From contig JAJEEG010000006.1 in the NCBI GenBank assembly GCA_022821085.1, forward strand, positions 456,405-520,404: a stretch of DNA of 64,000 nt, read 5' to 3'. The first letter of the stretch is position 1. Each line of letters begins with the position of its first letter. Origin of the DNA: Candidatus Latescibacterota bacterium. GTDB taxonomy: Bacteria; JAAXHH01. Shown piece after piece: positions 18,854 to 26,068 of the stretch. Below the pieces are notes generated by a model that did no database searches, had not been told where the DNA came from, and saw only the letters and a list, made by a program, of their open reading frames with translations. The position numbers and the translations under genes are program-made.

Positions 18854-18882
18854 AAAATACACAGTCCCCTGAGGGGTGTCAA
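18854..18882 (-). promoter_or_regulatory. Promoter of the kor operon with spacer palindrome
   Basis: On the minus strand TTGACA (18882-18877) and TATTTT (18859-18854) are 17 bases apart. The spacer contains the palindrome CCCCT-N-AGGGG (18866-18876), a plausible operator. Confidence 0.6.
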
Positions 18883-19090
18883 CCATTCTATTCTTTTGTG
18901 GACGGAGACAGTCCGTGCGGCTTACGCGGGAGATTACGGTACGGCTTTCCGGCCTGGAATTTGAGCTTGACGCCGCGCTGGCGAGGATGTAGATATTCCG
19001 TGAGGGACCGGGAGACGGCTCGCGGTTGACATCGTGCTTCGAGTCGGCATTTGTTGACCGGTTTCCCGTTCTTCGCCTTTTTTTATTTTT

Positions 19091-19122
19091 ACAAACCCCC
19101 GGTTTTGCAGCCGGGGGTTTGT
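19091..19122. other. Perfect 12-bp hairpin in a divergent region
   Basis: Arms ACAAACCCCCGG (19091-19102) and CCGGGGGTTTGT (19111-19122) are exact complements around an 8-nt loop. A T-rich run precedes the left arm on the plus strand, so neither strand has a U-tract after the stem and it is not a standard terminator. Neither flanking gene ends here. Confidence 0.7.
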
Positions 19123-19182
19123 GCTATGATTCCTTCACGTCGGCGTCGGAACCCGAAATGCTCGTGCCCCGGGAAAGACCGG

Positions 19183-19209
19183 TTGACGCTGTCGCTGTTT
19201 CAGGATAAT
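19183..19209 (+). promoter_or_regulatory. Candidate phyH promoter
   Basis: TTGACG (19183-19188) and GATAAT (19204-19209) are 15 bases apart, each one mismatch from consensus, ending 49 bases before the ATG. Confidence 0.4.
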
Positions 19210-19258
19210 CATAGTAAGGCAGACATCACCTCGAACACGAACAGCGGGAAGGTCCGGT

Positions 19259-20032
19259 ATGAACGGCGCCGATATCTTAAACCGGTACGAAGAAGACGGC
19301 TACGTCGTCCTGCCCGGGGTCATCGACGGCGGCCTGACCGCCGAGGCCCAGGGACATGTCGAGTGGATGGGAGAGAAGTACCCGGATGTCCGTCCGGAAC
19401 AGTACCATCACCACCTGATCGTGGACGATCCGTTCTGGATCCGTCTCTGCACCGACCCTCGGCTCATCGACGTCATCGAACCCTTTCTGGGGCCCGACAT
19501 CGCGCTCTTCGCGGCGCATTACATCAGCAAGCCGCCCGGGGACGGGCAGCCGGTGCTGTGGCACCAGGACGGGAACTACTGGCCGCTGGAGCCCATGGAA
19601 GTCATTACCATCTGGCTGGCCGTGGACGACTCGACCCCGGAGAACGGCTGCATGCGGGTCATCCCCGGCAGTCACCGGGACCAGAAACTGTACCGGCACC
19701 GTAGATCCGAAGGGGGCAACGTATTGAGTTCGGAACTGGATGTGAAGGTGGATGAATCCGAGGCGGCCGACGTCGTCGTGCCGGCGGGCGGCGTATCCCT
19801 GCACGACCCCTACCTGATACACGGTTCGAAGGCCAACCTGTCCGATCGGCGCCGGTGTGGGCTGACCCTCCGGTACATTCCCACGACCACGCGCATCAAG
19901 CGCGAGAACTTCCCCGCCTATCTGTGCCGGGGCAAGGCCGTGGACGGCATCAACCACTACCCTCCGCTTCCACGGTTCAGGCCCGGCGATCACTACCCGT
20001 TCAAGGGGTGCGACCGCCCGCCCTGGAACTGA
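19259..20032 (+). CDS. Phytanoyl-CoA dioxygenase (PhyH) family protein
   Basis: A 257-residue Fe(II)/2-oxoglutarate-dependent oxygenase of the PhyH superfamily. The iron ligand motif H-x-D is seen as WHQDGNYWPLEP (about residue 101-103), with the distal His expected in HDPYLIHGS and the 2-oxoglutarate-binding Arg in RCGLTLRYIPT. It would hydroxylate a small organic molecule in the cytoplasm. PhyH proteins are greatly expanded in sponge-associated and Latescibacterota-like genomes. The ATG at 19259 has GGAAGG upstream. The stop codon lies in the first copy of an 18-bp tandem duplication. It converges with the MurT-like gene. Confidence 0.9.
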   Translation: MNGADILNRYEEDGYVVLPGVIDGGLTAEAQGHVEWMGEKYPDVRPEQYHHHLIVDDPFWIRLCTDPRLIDVIEPFLGPDIALFAAHYISKPPGDGQPVLWHQDGNYWPLEPMEVITIWLAVDDSTPENGCMRVIPGSHRDQKLYRHRRSEGGNVLSSELDVKVDESEAADVVVPAGGVSLHDPYLIHGSKANLSDRRRCGLTLRYIPTTTRIKRENFPAYLCRGKAVDGINHYPPLPRFRPGDHYPFKGCDRPPWN

Positions 20033-20056
20033 CGGCCGCCCTGGAACTGACGGCCG
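20021..20056. repeat. 18-bp tandem duplication at the phyH stop codon
   Basis: The unit CCCTGGAACTGACGGCCG occurs twice in a row (20021-20038 and 20039-20056). The first copy contains the phyH stop codon; the second is a silent duplicate behind it. Confidence 0.9.
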
Positions 20057-20059
20057 CGC

Positions 20060-21418
20060 TCAGATGATCCCCATGTCCCTCAGTTCCCGCCGGACCGCGT
20101 ACATGGCGCTTTCGGTCGCCAGGACCCACAGGCGGTCGCCCGGGGTGAGCCGCCGCATGATGTCGTGAAACACGTCGCTGACGTCCGCGGCGGTTGCCAG
20201 GTACTCCGCGTCCATCTGCTCATCCATCAGGGCCAGGTGCGCGCCGCCTGCACCGGCCACGTGCACGGACCTCGATTGGTCCGCCATGCCTTCCAGGTCG
20301 TCGTCCACGATCCACGGCCCGTTGCGCCCGCTCCGTACGGCCTCGTCCAGGAGAAACAGGAAATGGCCCCGCTGCGGGTCCAGCCGGCAGGTCCTGAGCG
20401 CTTCGTGGAGCGAGGTTCTGTTCTTGATCGTCATCAGGCGGGCTTCCCGGTCATGAATCACCACCCGTTCATCCCGTCCTCCGGCGGACCGCACGGATTC
20501 GAGACCCTTGCGTATCGTCACGGGACTCAGGCCGAGGGACAACGCGGCCGCCGCGGCCGCCGCGGCGTTGTACACGTTGTGCAGCCCGGAAAGACTGAGG
20601 CGCACGTCCAGCGGACCCCGCGGCGTGATGATCCGGAAGTTCGATTCGTCCGGTCCCAGATCCACATCGATGGCGTAGACGGTCGGCAGCGGCCTTTCCC
20701 AACCGCAGCCTTCGCAGGCGTAGTCGCCCAGGTGGGCCAGGCTGGTGATTCGGTAGGCCAGGGGAACGCCGCACCGGGGGCATGGCACCTCGGGCGTGGC
20801 GGCATCCGCCAGGTGCAGGCGTTCATCCTCCACACCGTAGTAGGTCAACCGGGGCGGCACGCCCCGCGTGAACCCACCGCAAAGCACCGGATCGTCGGCA
20901 TTGACGAGGATGTGCTGTCCGGCGGACATGGTGCCGAACCAGTCGCACCACTTTCCAATCAGGGCGGCGCGGTCGACCCCCTGGATCGATTCATCGTCAT
21001 ACAGGTTGTTCAGTACGAGCGTGCCGGGACGGCAGATCCTGATCGCCCGGTCGAGCATGCCGGTCTCGAATCCGAACACGCCGTAGTCCGCATGGATCCT
21101 GCCGCGGTGGTCGGTCGACCGGACCAGGGTGGAAACCACCTCGTCCAAGGATGGGGCGATGTCTTCGGGGTAGAGCGTCCGGGCATCGGCCTGCCGCAGG
21201 ATCGTGGCCAGGATCCGGCAGGTCGTGTGCTTGCCGTTCGTTCCGGTGACCCCGGCTACGCCTTGACCGAACTGGCGCACCAGGGACCGGGCCAGGCCCG
21301 GCCAGAGGGCAGCGGTGAGGGTGCCGGGCGGGAAGCGACCACGGGAGAAGTCAAACAACTCGGCCGCCCTCGCGACGGACTTGTCAATGGAAAGGGCGGC
21401 CGATCTGAGTATACGCAT
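20060..21418 (-). CDS. MurT-like Mur ligase with zinc ribbon and DUF1727 domain
   Basis: A 452-residue protein with MurT architecture: a Mur-ligase ATPase centre (about 50-200), a zinc-ribbon insertion (Cys213, Cys216, Cys235, Cys238 in CPRCG and CEGCG), the central-domain continuation SLSGLHNVYNAAAA, and a C-terminal DUF1727-like region. MurT acts with GatD to amidate lipid II glutamate. Two oddities stand out. The P-loop reads GTNGKHTT, with His64 where Thr or Ser normally binds Mg-ATP after Lys63. No GatD glutaminase gene adjoins it; the upstream neighbour is a VOC protein. It may use free ammonia, pair with a distant GatD, or have a new role. Confidence 0.85.
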   Translation of the reverse strand: MRILRSAALSIDKSVARAAELFDFSRGRFPPGTLTAALWPGLARSLVRQFGQGVAGVTGTNGKHTTCRILATILRQADARTLYPEDIAPSLDEVVSTLVRSTDHRGRIHADYGVFGFETGMLDRAIRICRPGTLVLNNLYDDESIQGVDRAALIGKWCDWFGTMSAGQHILVNADDPVLCGGFTRGVPPRLTYYGVEDERLHLADAATPEVPCPRCGVPLAYRITSLAHLGDYACEGCGWERPLPTVYAIDVDLGPDESNFRIITPRGPLDVRLSLSGLHNVYNAAAAAAAALSLGLSPVTIRKGLESVRSAGGRDERVVIHDREARLMTIKNRTSLHEALRTCRLDPQRGHFLFLLDEAVRSGRNGPWIVDDDLEGMADQSRSVHVAGAGGAHLALMDEQMDAEYLATAADVSDVFHDIMRRLTPGDRLWVLATESAMYAVRRELRDMGII

Positions 21419-21453
21419 AGGAGGTTGATCGAAACCGGGGAATCAACCCTTGG

Positions 21454-21861
21454 TCATATCTTCACGCCGCGCCACTCGTCCCGGTCACCGGAGATATCGA
21501 CGATATTGCCGTCAGGATCGATGGCCTTGAAAGCGATCTCGGGCGGGGTATCGGAGGAGATGGCGTCCCGGCCTTTCACGGTCTTCGGCGCTTCGGCCCC
21601 CCAGTTCCGGACCCGGTGCCAGGCGGCGTGGAGGTCGTCCACCAGCACGCCGAAGTGGATGTACTCCTCGCCTTCTTCGAGCGTGGGCCGCGACGGATCG
21701 TCATGGGGCAGCAGCGTGATGTTTGCGGTGCCGTCGCTGAGATCGACGGCCTCGCCGTTTCCCCGCCGGCCTATAAAGGTAAAACCGATCACTTCCTCAT
21801 AAAAGCGCTGTGAGACCGACACGTCTCGACACCGCAGTGCGAGGTGACGCAGAAAAGCCAT
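21454..21861 (-). CDS. VOC-superfamily (glyoxalase-like) protein
   Basis: A 135-residue vicinal-oxygen-chelate protein. It begins MAFLRHLALRCRDVSVSQRF, with the first beta-alpha-beta-beta-beta module, and the second module ends EIAFKAIDPDGNIVDISG, the usual metal-ligand region. Such proteins include glyoxalases, dioxygenases and isomerases; the chemistry is unknown. It lies 35 bases upstream of the MurT-like gene on the same strand and could be co-transcribed with it. Confidence 0.85.
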   Translation of the reverse strand: MAFLRHLALRCRDVSVSQRFYEEVIGFTFIGRRGNGEAVDLSDGTANITLLPHDDPSRPTLEEGEEYIHFGVLVDDLHAAWHRVRNWGAEAPKTVKGRDAISSDTPPEIAFKAIDPDGNIVDISGDRDEWRGVKI

Positions 21862-21951
21862 TACGCCTCCCTCCTGAGCTGATCATTCAAACGCGTTCTA
21901 TCGTGGAAAGCCACCATCGGAGCATGTCCGATTACACCGGATTGCGCCGGA

Positions 21952-23376
21952 TCAGAGCCTCTTCTCCTTCGAGATTTCCTCGATGGCGCCGATGAACTGG
22001 TCGGTCTGCGCGTCGGTCACCATGACATGCATCGACGTCCGGTTGGCGTCCCAGTTGATCTCGTCGTGCGTGACGTTCCGGATATAGATACGGTGGCGGT
22101 CCCACAGCATGTCGTTGACATCGCGCGTACCCACGCCGGTGACCTTGAACGAAACGAGCGCCGCGCTCATGCGGGGATCGGGCGAACTGTATACTTCCAC
22201 GCCGTCCATATTGCGCAGGGCGTTGGCCACGCGCGTAGCCTGGTAGCGGTTCCGGCTCTCGACGGCGGCCGGGCCGATCATGTTGTGGAAATCCAGCGCC
22301 GCGTCTATGGCGACCCGGGCCGGGGCGTTGGAGGAACCCCTCAATTCGAACTTGGAGGCGCCTGCCAGGTACTCTTCGTAGAAAACCTTGGCGAAGCCCG
22401 TGGGTTCCTGCCCGTACATGGTCAGTCCGTTCACCGGACCGGCGTACAGGGTCGGCCACACCTGGTCCAGGATATCCTCTTTCACGTAGAAGAAGCCCGT
22501 GTACATGGACGCCATCATCCACTTGTGGCACGGACCCGCGTACATGTCGCAACCCAGGTCGTGCATGTTCAGGTCGAGCATGCCCGGAGGCTGCGCTCCG
22601 TCGACCAGGGTGATGATGCCCTTCGACCGGGCCATCTCGCAGATTTCCTTCACGGGAAGGACGAGCCCGTCGCCGTAGTTGATGTGGCAGAAGCTGAGCA
22701 TCTTCGTGCGCGGCGTGATGGCGGCCTCAAAGGCCTTGAGCAGCGCGTCGGGACTGTCGGGCGGGTGGTACTCGGGGGAAGAAAGGTCGATCATGACGGT
22801 CTTCGTCCCCTGGCGGACGGCCCGGAGGTTGATGGGCTGCACGCCGCTGGAATGATCGTGATTGGTCGTCACGATCTCGTCGCCCGGCTCCATGTCGATG
22901 CCGAAGGTGCCGAAGACCATGCCTTCGGTCGTGTTGTTGGTGAAGGCGACCTCGTTCGACTTGCAGCCGATGTACTTCGCCATCTTCTCTCGCAACTGTG
23001 CCCGGAAATCACTGTTGTAGACGTAGCTGGTGTAGCTCTTGTAATCCGTGTTCGCGCCTTCCAGCGCGGCGATCTGCGCCCGGTGCACCGGACCCGGGGA
23101 AGGTCCGCGCGTGCCGGTGTTCATGTAGGAAACGCCGTCGCGGATGATGTACTGGTCGGCCACCCAGTTCCAGTACGCCACGTCGTCGGGTTCCGGAAGG
23201 TGGTCTTCGGGCATCGGCGGCTTCGCCCCGGCTTTTCCGGCCATGGACAGGAGGGCCGTTCCGGCGGCGAGACCGCCCGCGATCCTGCCCATAAACCCTC
23301 TGCGGGACAACGCTTTCAGCTTTTCTGGATCTTCGAACTTCGGATCGAAGTTAAAACCAGACTCTTCCGTAATCAT
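21952..23376 (-). CDS. Tat-exported class V aminotransferase (isopenicillin N epimerase-like)
   Basis: A 474-residue PLP-fold enzyme. The N-terminus has a twin-arginine signal, SRRGFMGRIAGGLAAGTALL, ending in an Ala-rich cleavage region at about residue 50. The fold type I features are clear: the PLP-lysine motif GPCHKWMMAS, LVDGAQPPG and TNHDHSSG. It resembles isopenicillin N epimerase or cysteine desulfurase-like proteins that are exported, folded and loaded with cofactor, by Tat. The ATG at 23376 has AAGGAG just upstream; the frame is open for a further 281 codons, but that stretch overlaps a convincing gene on the other strand. Substrate unknown. Confidence 0.88.
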   Translation of the reverse strand: MITEESGFNFDPKFEDPEKLKALSRRGFMGRIAGGLAAGTALLSMAGKAGAKPPMPEDHLPEPDDVAYWNWVADQYIIRDGVSYMNTGTRGPSPGPVHRAQIAALEGANTDYKSYTSYVYNSDFRAQLREKMAKYIGCKSNEVAFTNNTTEGMVFGTFGIDMEPGDEIVTTNHDHSSGVQPINLRAVRQGTKTVMIDLSSPEYHPPDSPDALLKAFEAAITPRTKMLSFCHINYGDGLVLPVKEICEMARSKGIITLVDGAQPPGMLDLNMHDLGCDMYAGPCHKWMMASMYTGFFYVKEDILDQVWPTLYAGPVNGLTMYGQEPTGFAKVFYEEYLAGASKFELRGSSNAPARVAIDAALDFHNMIGPAAVESRNRYQATRVANALRNMDGVEVYSSPDPRMSAALVSFKVTGVGTRDVNDMLWDRHRIYIRNVTHDEINWDANRTSMHVMVTDAQTDQFIGAIEEISKEKRL

Positions 23377-23688
23377 GGTGTATCTCCTTACTGATACCTC
23401 CGGCACGCTCCGCCGGAATATGCGGCGGAAACCACCGCGCCGGACCGGGCCAGGGTTCAGGAAAAACAGCGAGTTGTCTCTAGAATCTGTAAACAGAGTA
23501 TACAGGGGACGAAGGGGGGTCTTCAAGTAAAAACTGCATTTCGAAGGTTTGCGGACAGCGTCGCAGATTTCTGGTTGCGGGGTGGATGAAACACCGCTTA
23601 CTTGGTAGGGGTCTATCCGAACAGCTCTACGTACGATCGTATTGGAATGGCTGGCAATATCCGTTTCACGCGTAATCAACCCACGGCC
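23377..23688. other. Divergent intergenic region
   Basis: Contains the candidate promoter for the Tat aminotransferase (23497-23526). The rest shows no gene or convincing structure, apart from a possible upstream start (23647) for the VOC gene. Confidence 0.6.
23497..23526 (-). promoter_or_regulatory. Candidate promoter of the Tat aminotransferase gene
   Basis: Minus-strand TTGAAG (23526-23521) and TATACT (23502-23497) are 18 bases apart, about 120 bases before the ATG. Confidence 0.45.
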
Positions 23689-24030
23689 ATGAACCTCGGC
23701 AGCATCATTCTGTTCGTCAAGGACATGAAAACGGTATCGGCGTTCTACCGGGACGTCGTGGGGCTGCAACCGGCAGCGGAGCAACCTTTCGCGAAGCATC
23801 GTTTTCTCCGATTCGATACCGGTTCCTGTCAACTGTGTCTCCACAGCGCCGCCAGCCCCAACGGGGGCCGGCAGAAAATCGGCTTTCACGTAGACAGCGT
23901 GCGTGCCGTTCACGAGGCGCTGAAATCCCGGGGATTGCGCCTTCGCCGACTGGAAGAGGAAGACGGGAAAGCGTGTTTCGACATCTCCGATCCGGAAGGC
24001 AACCGCATCCAGTTCTGGGGCGACTATTAG
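23689..24030 (+). CDS. VOC-superfamily (glyoxalase-like) protein
   Basis: A single-domain VOC protein of about 113 residues beginning MNLGSIILFVKDMKTVSAFY and ending CFDISDPEGNRIQFWGDY. The terminal ExNxxxFW/E element is the family's last metal-ligand strand. The Shine-Dalgarno is poor; the ATG at 23647, 14 codons upstream, is an alternative. The enolase-superfamily gene starts about 46 bases downstream on the same strand, so both may act on the same substrate. Specific function unknown. Confidence 0.82.
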   Translation: MNLGSIILFVKDMKTVSAFYRDVVGLQPAAEQPFAKHRFLRFDTGSCQLCLHSAASPNGGRQKIGFHVDSVRAVHEALKSRGLRLRRLEEEDGKACFDISDPEGNRIQFWGDY

Positions 24031-24076
24031 GCACAGGCCGCCGATTGCCGCCTTGGCGACACGAAAGGCACCCGAC

Positions 24077-25204
24077 GTGAAAATTGAAGACATCGCCTCG
24101 TACTTCATCGGCGGCGGATACGTCATCCGCATCCGGACCGACAGCGGGCTCACCGGGGTCGGACAGACGGCCTGCTGGGGATACCCCGAAGCCGTGCACC
24201 AGATCGTGGAGCGGTTCAAAGACTACCTGGTGGGACAGGACCCGTTCCGCATCGAGCATCACTGGCAGTATCTCTACCGCATGTCGCCCTTCCGGGGAAG
24301 CGCCCTGTCCGGGGCCGTCAGCGCCGTCGACATCGCCCTGTGGGACATCAAGGGCAAGCACTTCGGGGTTCCGATCTGGGAACTGCTCGGCGGAAACTGC
24401 CGGGACCGGGTCAGGCTGCACCTGCTGGGCGGCGGCGGCACCCCGGAGGCCATGCTCGAATCCGCGCGGAACGCGGCGTCGGAAGGTTTTACGGCGCTCA
24501 AGTTCGACCCCCTGCCGGGCGGTTACCAGGACATGGCCCTGGACCGGATGATTCGCACCGCCCGGGATCTCGTCGCGGCGGCCCGCGAAGGCGGCGGGCC
24601 CGACATGGATCTCATCGTGGAGGTCCACCGCAAGCTGACGCCGCTCACCGCCATGCCCCTGGCCAATGCGCTGACCGAATTCAACCTCTATTTCATCGAG
24701 GACCCCATCCAGATCGACAGCATCATGGCCCAGGGCGAAATCGCCCGGCGGATCGGCATACCCGTCGGGAACGGAGAACGCCTGAACACTATCTGGGAAT
24801 TCCAGGAGCTCCTGGCCCACGGAGGACCGCAATACGTGCGGCCGGACGTGGCCCTCGCAGGCGGCCTGACCCACTGCAAGAAGATCGCGGCCATCGCGGA
24901 GGCCCACCACTGCGCCGTCGTGACGCACAATTTCCTGACGCCCCTCATCACCGCCGCTTCCGTACACCTGGATACCAGCATCCCCAACTTCGTGACCCAG
25001 GAGTACAGCAGGGGCGACGAATCGGAAGCCAGCAAGTTGTACCGGACCAACATTCGCCGGGAAGGCGGCTACATCCCGATTCCCCGTGATCCGGGCCTGG
25101 GCGTGGAACTGGACGATGAGCGGCTGGAGGGCGCGGAATTCACCCCGATGAATACCGCGAATACGCTGCTCAGGTCGGACGGCTCGGTAGCCAATTCGGT
25201 TTAG
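24077..25204 (+). CDS. Enolase-superfamily (mandelate racemase/muconate lactonizing-type) dehydratase
   Basis: A 375-residue (beta/alpha)8 barrel enzyme with a capping domain (1-110) and metal ligands Glu182 (LIVEVH), Glu in FIEDPI and Glu in GNGERL. A further acid/base His is in THNF and a Lys in ALKFDP. The VEVHRKLTP element resembles acid-sugar dehydratases such as mannonate dehydratase. It likely dehydrates an aldonic or uronic acid, fitting the neighbouring DapA-like and Gfo/Idh genes. The GTG at 24077 has AAGG upstream; a TTG eight codons earlier is possible. The next gene starts 9 bases after the stop. Confidence 0.9.
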   Translation: MKIEDIASYFIGGGYVIRIRTDSGLTGVGQTACWGYPEAVHQIVERFKDYLVGQDPFRIEHHWQYLYRMSPFRGSALSGAVSAVDIALWDIKGKHFGVPIWELLGGNCRDRVRLHLLGGGGTPEAMLESARNAASEGFTALKFDPLPGGYQDMALDRMIRTARDLVAAAREGGGPDMDLIVEVHRKLTPLTAMPLANALTEFNLYFIEDPIQIDSIMAQGEIARRIGIPVGNGERLNTIWEFQELLAHGGPQYVRPDVALAGGLTHCKKIAAIAEAHHCAVVTHNFLTPLITAASVHLDTSIPNFVTQEYSRGDESEASKLYRTNIRREGGYIPIPRDPGLGVELDDERLEGAEFTPMNTANTLLRSDGSVANSV

Positions 25205-25213
25205 GATTTCGCC

Positions 25214-26002
25214 ATGCGTCAATTCAGTCTGCTGCATCCGCTCTGGATGGCCTTCTACGACGGGGCGATTTACGAGGATGCGGCCCGGCACTGGCGAAAC
25301 CGGACCTTTCTCTACCTCCTCCTGCTGCTGGCGCTGACCTGGATTCCCATCACCCTCCAGACGCAGAACCAGGTGGACGAATGGGTCAGCCGGGAAGCCC
25401 CTTTTTATATCGACCAGGTCCCTGATCTCAGCCTGTCCGGCGGCGAACTGTCCTCGTCCTCCTCCGAGCCGACGCTTCTGCGAGACCGGGACGGGACGGT
25501 GCTGGCCGTCATCGACCCCACCGGACAGTACACCAGCCTGGACGACACCGAGGCACCGGTGCTGGTAACGCGCACCCAGATCTTCATCCGGGGAGAGGGC
25601 GACCAGGTCGACGTAACGTCTCTGCCGGACGGACCTCCGGAGACGCTGTCCCGGGAGGACCTGTACGTGATCGCCGACTGGACCCGGTCCCTGGTCAATA
25701 CGCTGCTCTTCCCCATCCTGCTCGTGCTGTCCTACGCATACCGGATCCTGCAGACGCTGCTGTACGCCTACGTGGCTTCCTTTTTCACGGCGTCCGCCGG
25801 AGGGGCGCTGCCGTACCGTAGGCTCCTGAACCTGGCCATCATCGCCATCACGCCGGCCGTCGTGCTGGACACCGTGCACATGCTCATGGAATATCCGCTT
25901 CCGGACTGGTTCTGGTGGCCGGCATGCGTACTGCTTTCCCTGGGCTATCTGCGGTTCGGCCTCCGGGTCACGCTGGACGCCGAACGGCAGGCGGCAGCCT
26001 GA
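25214..26002 (+). CDS. DUF1189-like membrane protein
   Basis: A 262-residue membrane protein. An N-terminal helix (LYLLLLLALTWIPITL, about 32-48) is followed by an extracytoplasmic stretch of about 120 residues, then four more helices (about 150-250). This matches the DUF1189 pattern, in which a single N-terminal helix precedes a Yip1-like cluster. The function is not known. It begins 9 bases downstream of the dehydratase gene and is followed by the ThuA fusion gene, all on the plus strand, so an operon of three is likely. Confidence 0.7.
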   Translation: MRQFSLLHPLWMAFYDGAIYEDAARHWRNRTFLYLLLLLALTWIPITLQTQNQVDEWVSREAPFYIDQVPDLSLSGGELSSSSSEPTLLRDRDGTVLAVIDPTGQYTSLDDTEAPVLVTRTQIFIRGEGDQVDVTSLPDGPPETLSREDLYVIADWTRSLVNTLLFPILLVLSYAYRILQTLLYAYVASFFTASAGGALPYRRLLNLAIIAITPAVVLDTVHMLMEYPLPDWFWWPACVLLSLGYLRFGLRVTLDAERQAAA

Positions 26003-26068
26003 AACCCGAACCCTGAAACCCAAACCCTGAACCCAGCTATTCTTCCACCTGTCGATGAAGGGGCCACC

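Larger units (their letters stand above)
18761..19258. other. Divergent intergenic region between korA and phyH
   Basis: Nearly 500 bases without a convincing gene. It holds the korA promoter (18854-18882), a perfect 12-bp hairpin (19091-19122) and a candidate phyH promoter (19183-19209). Short open frames here have no start signals or recognisable sequence. Confidence 0.7.

Noticed and set aside
19079-19122. Intrinsic terminator
   Set aside because: The T-rich run is 5' of the hairpin on the plus strand, so neither transcript would end with a U-tract; no gene ends here.
23377-24219. N-terminal extension of the Tat aminotransferase
   Set aside because: It would place 281 residues before the twin-arginine signal and overlap the VOC gene on the other strand; the ATG at 23376 has a good Shine-Dalgarno sequence.
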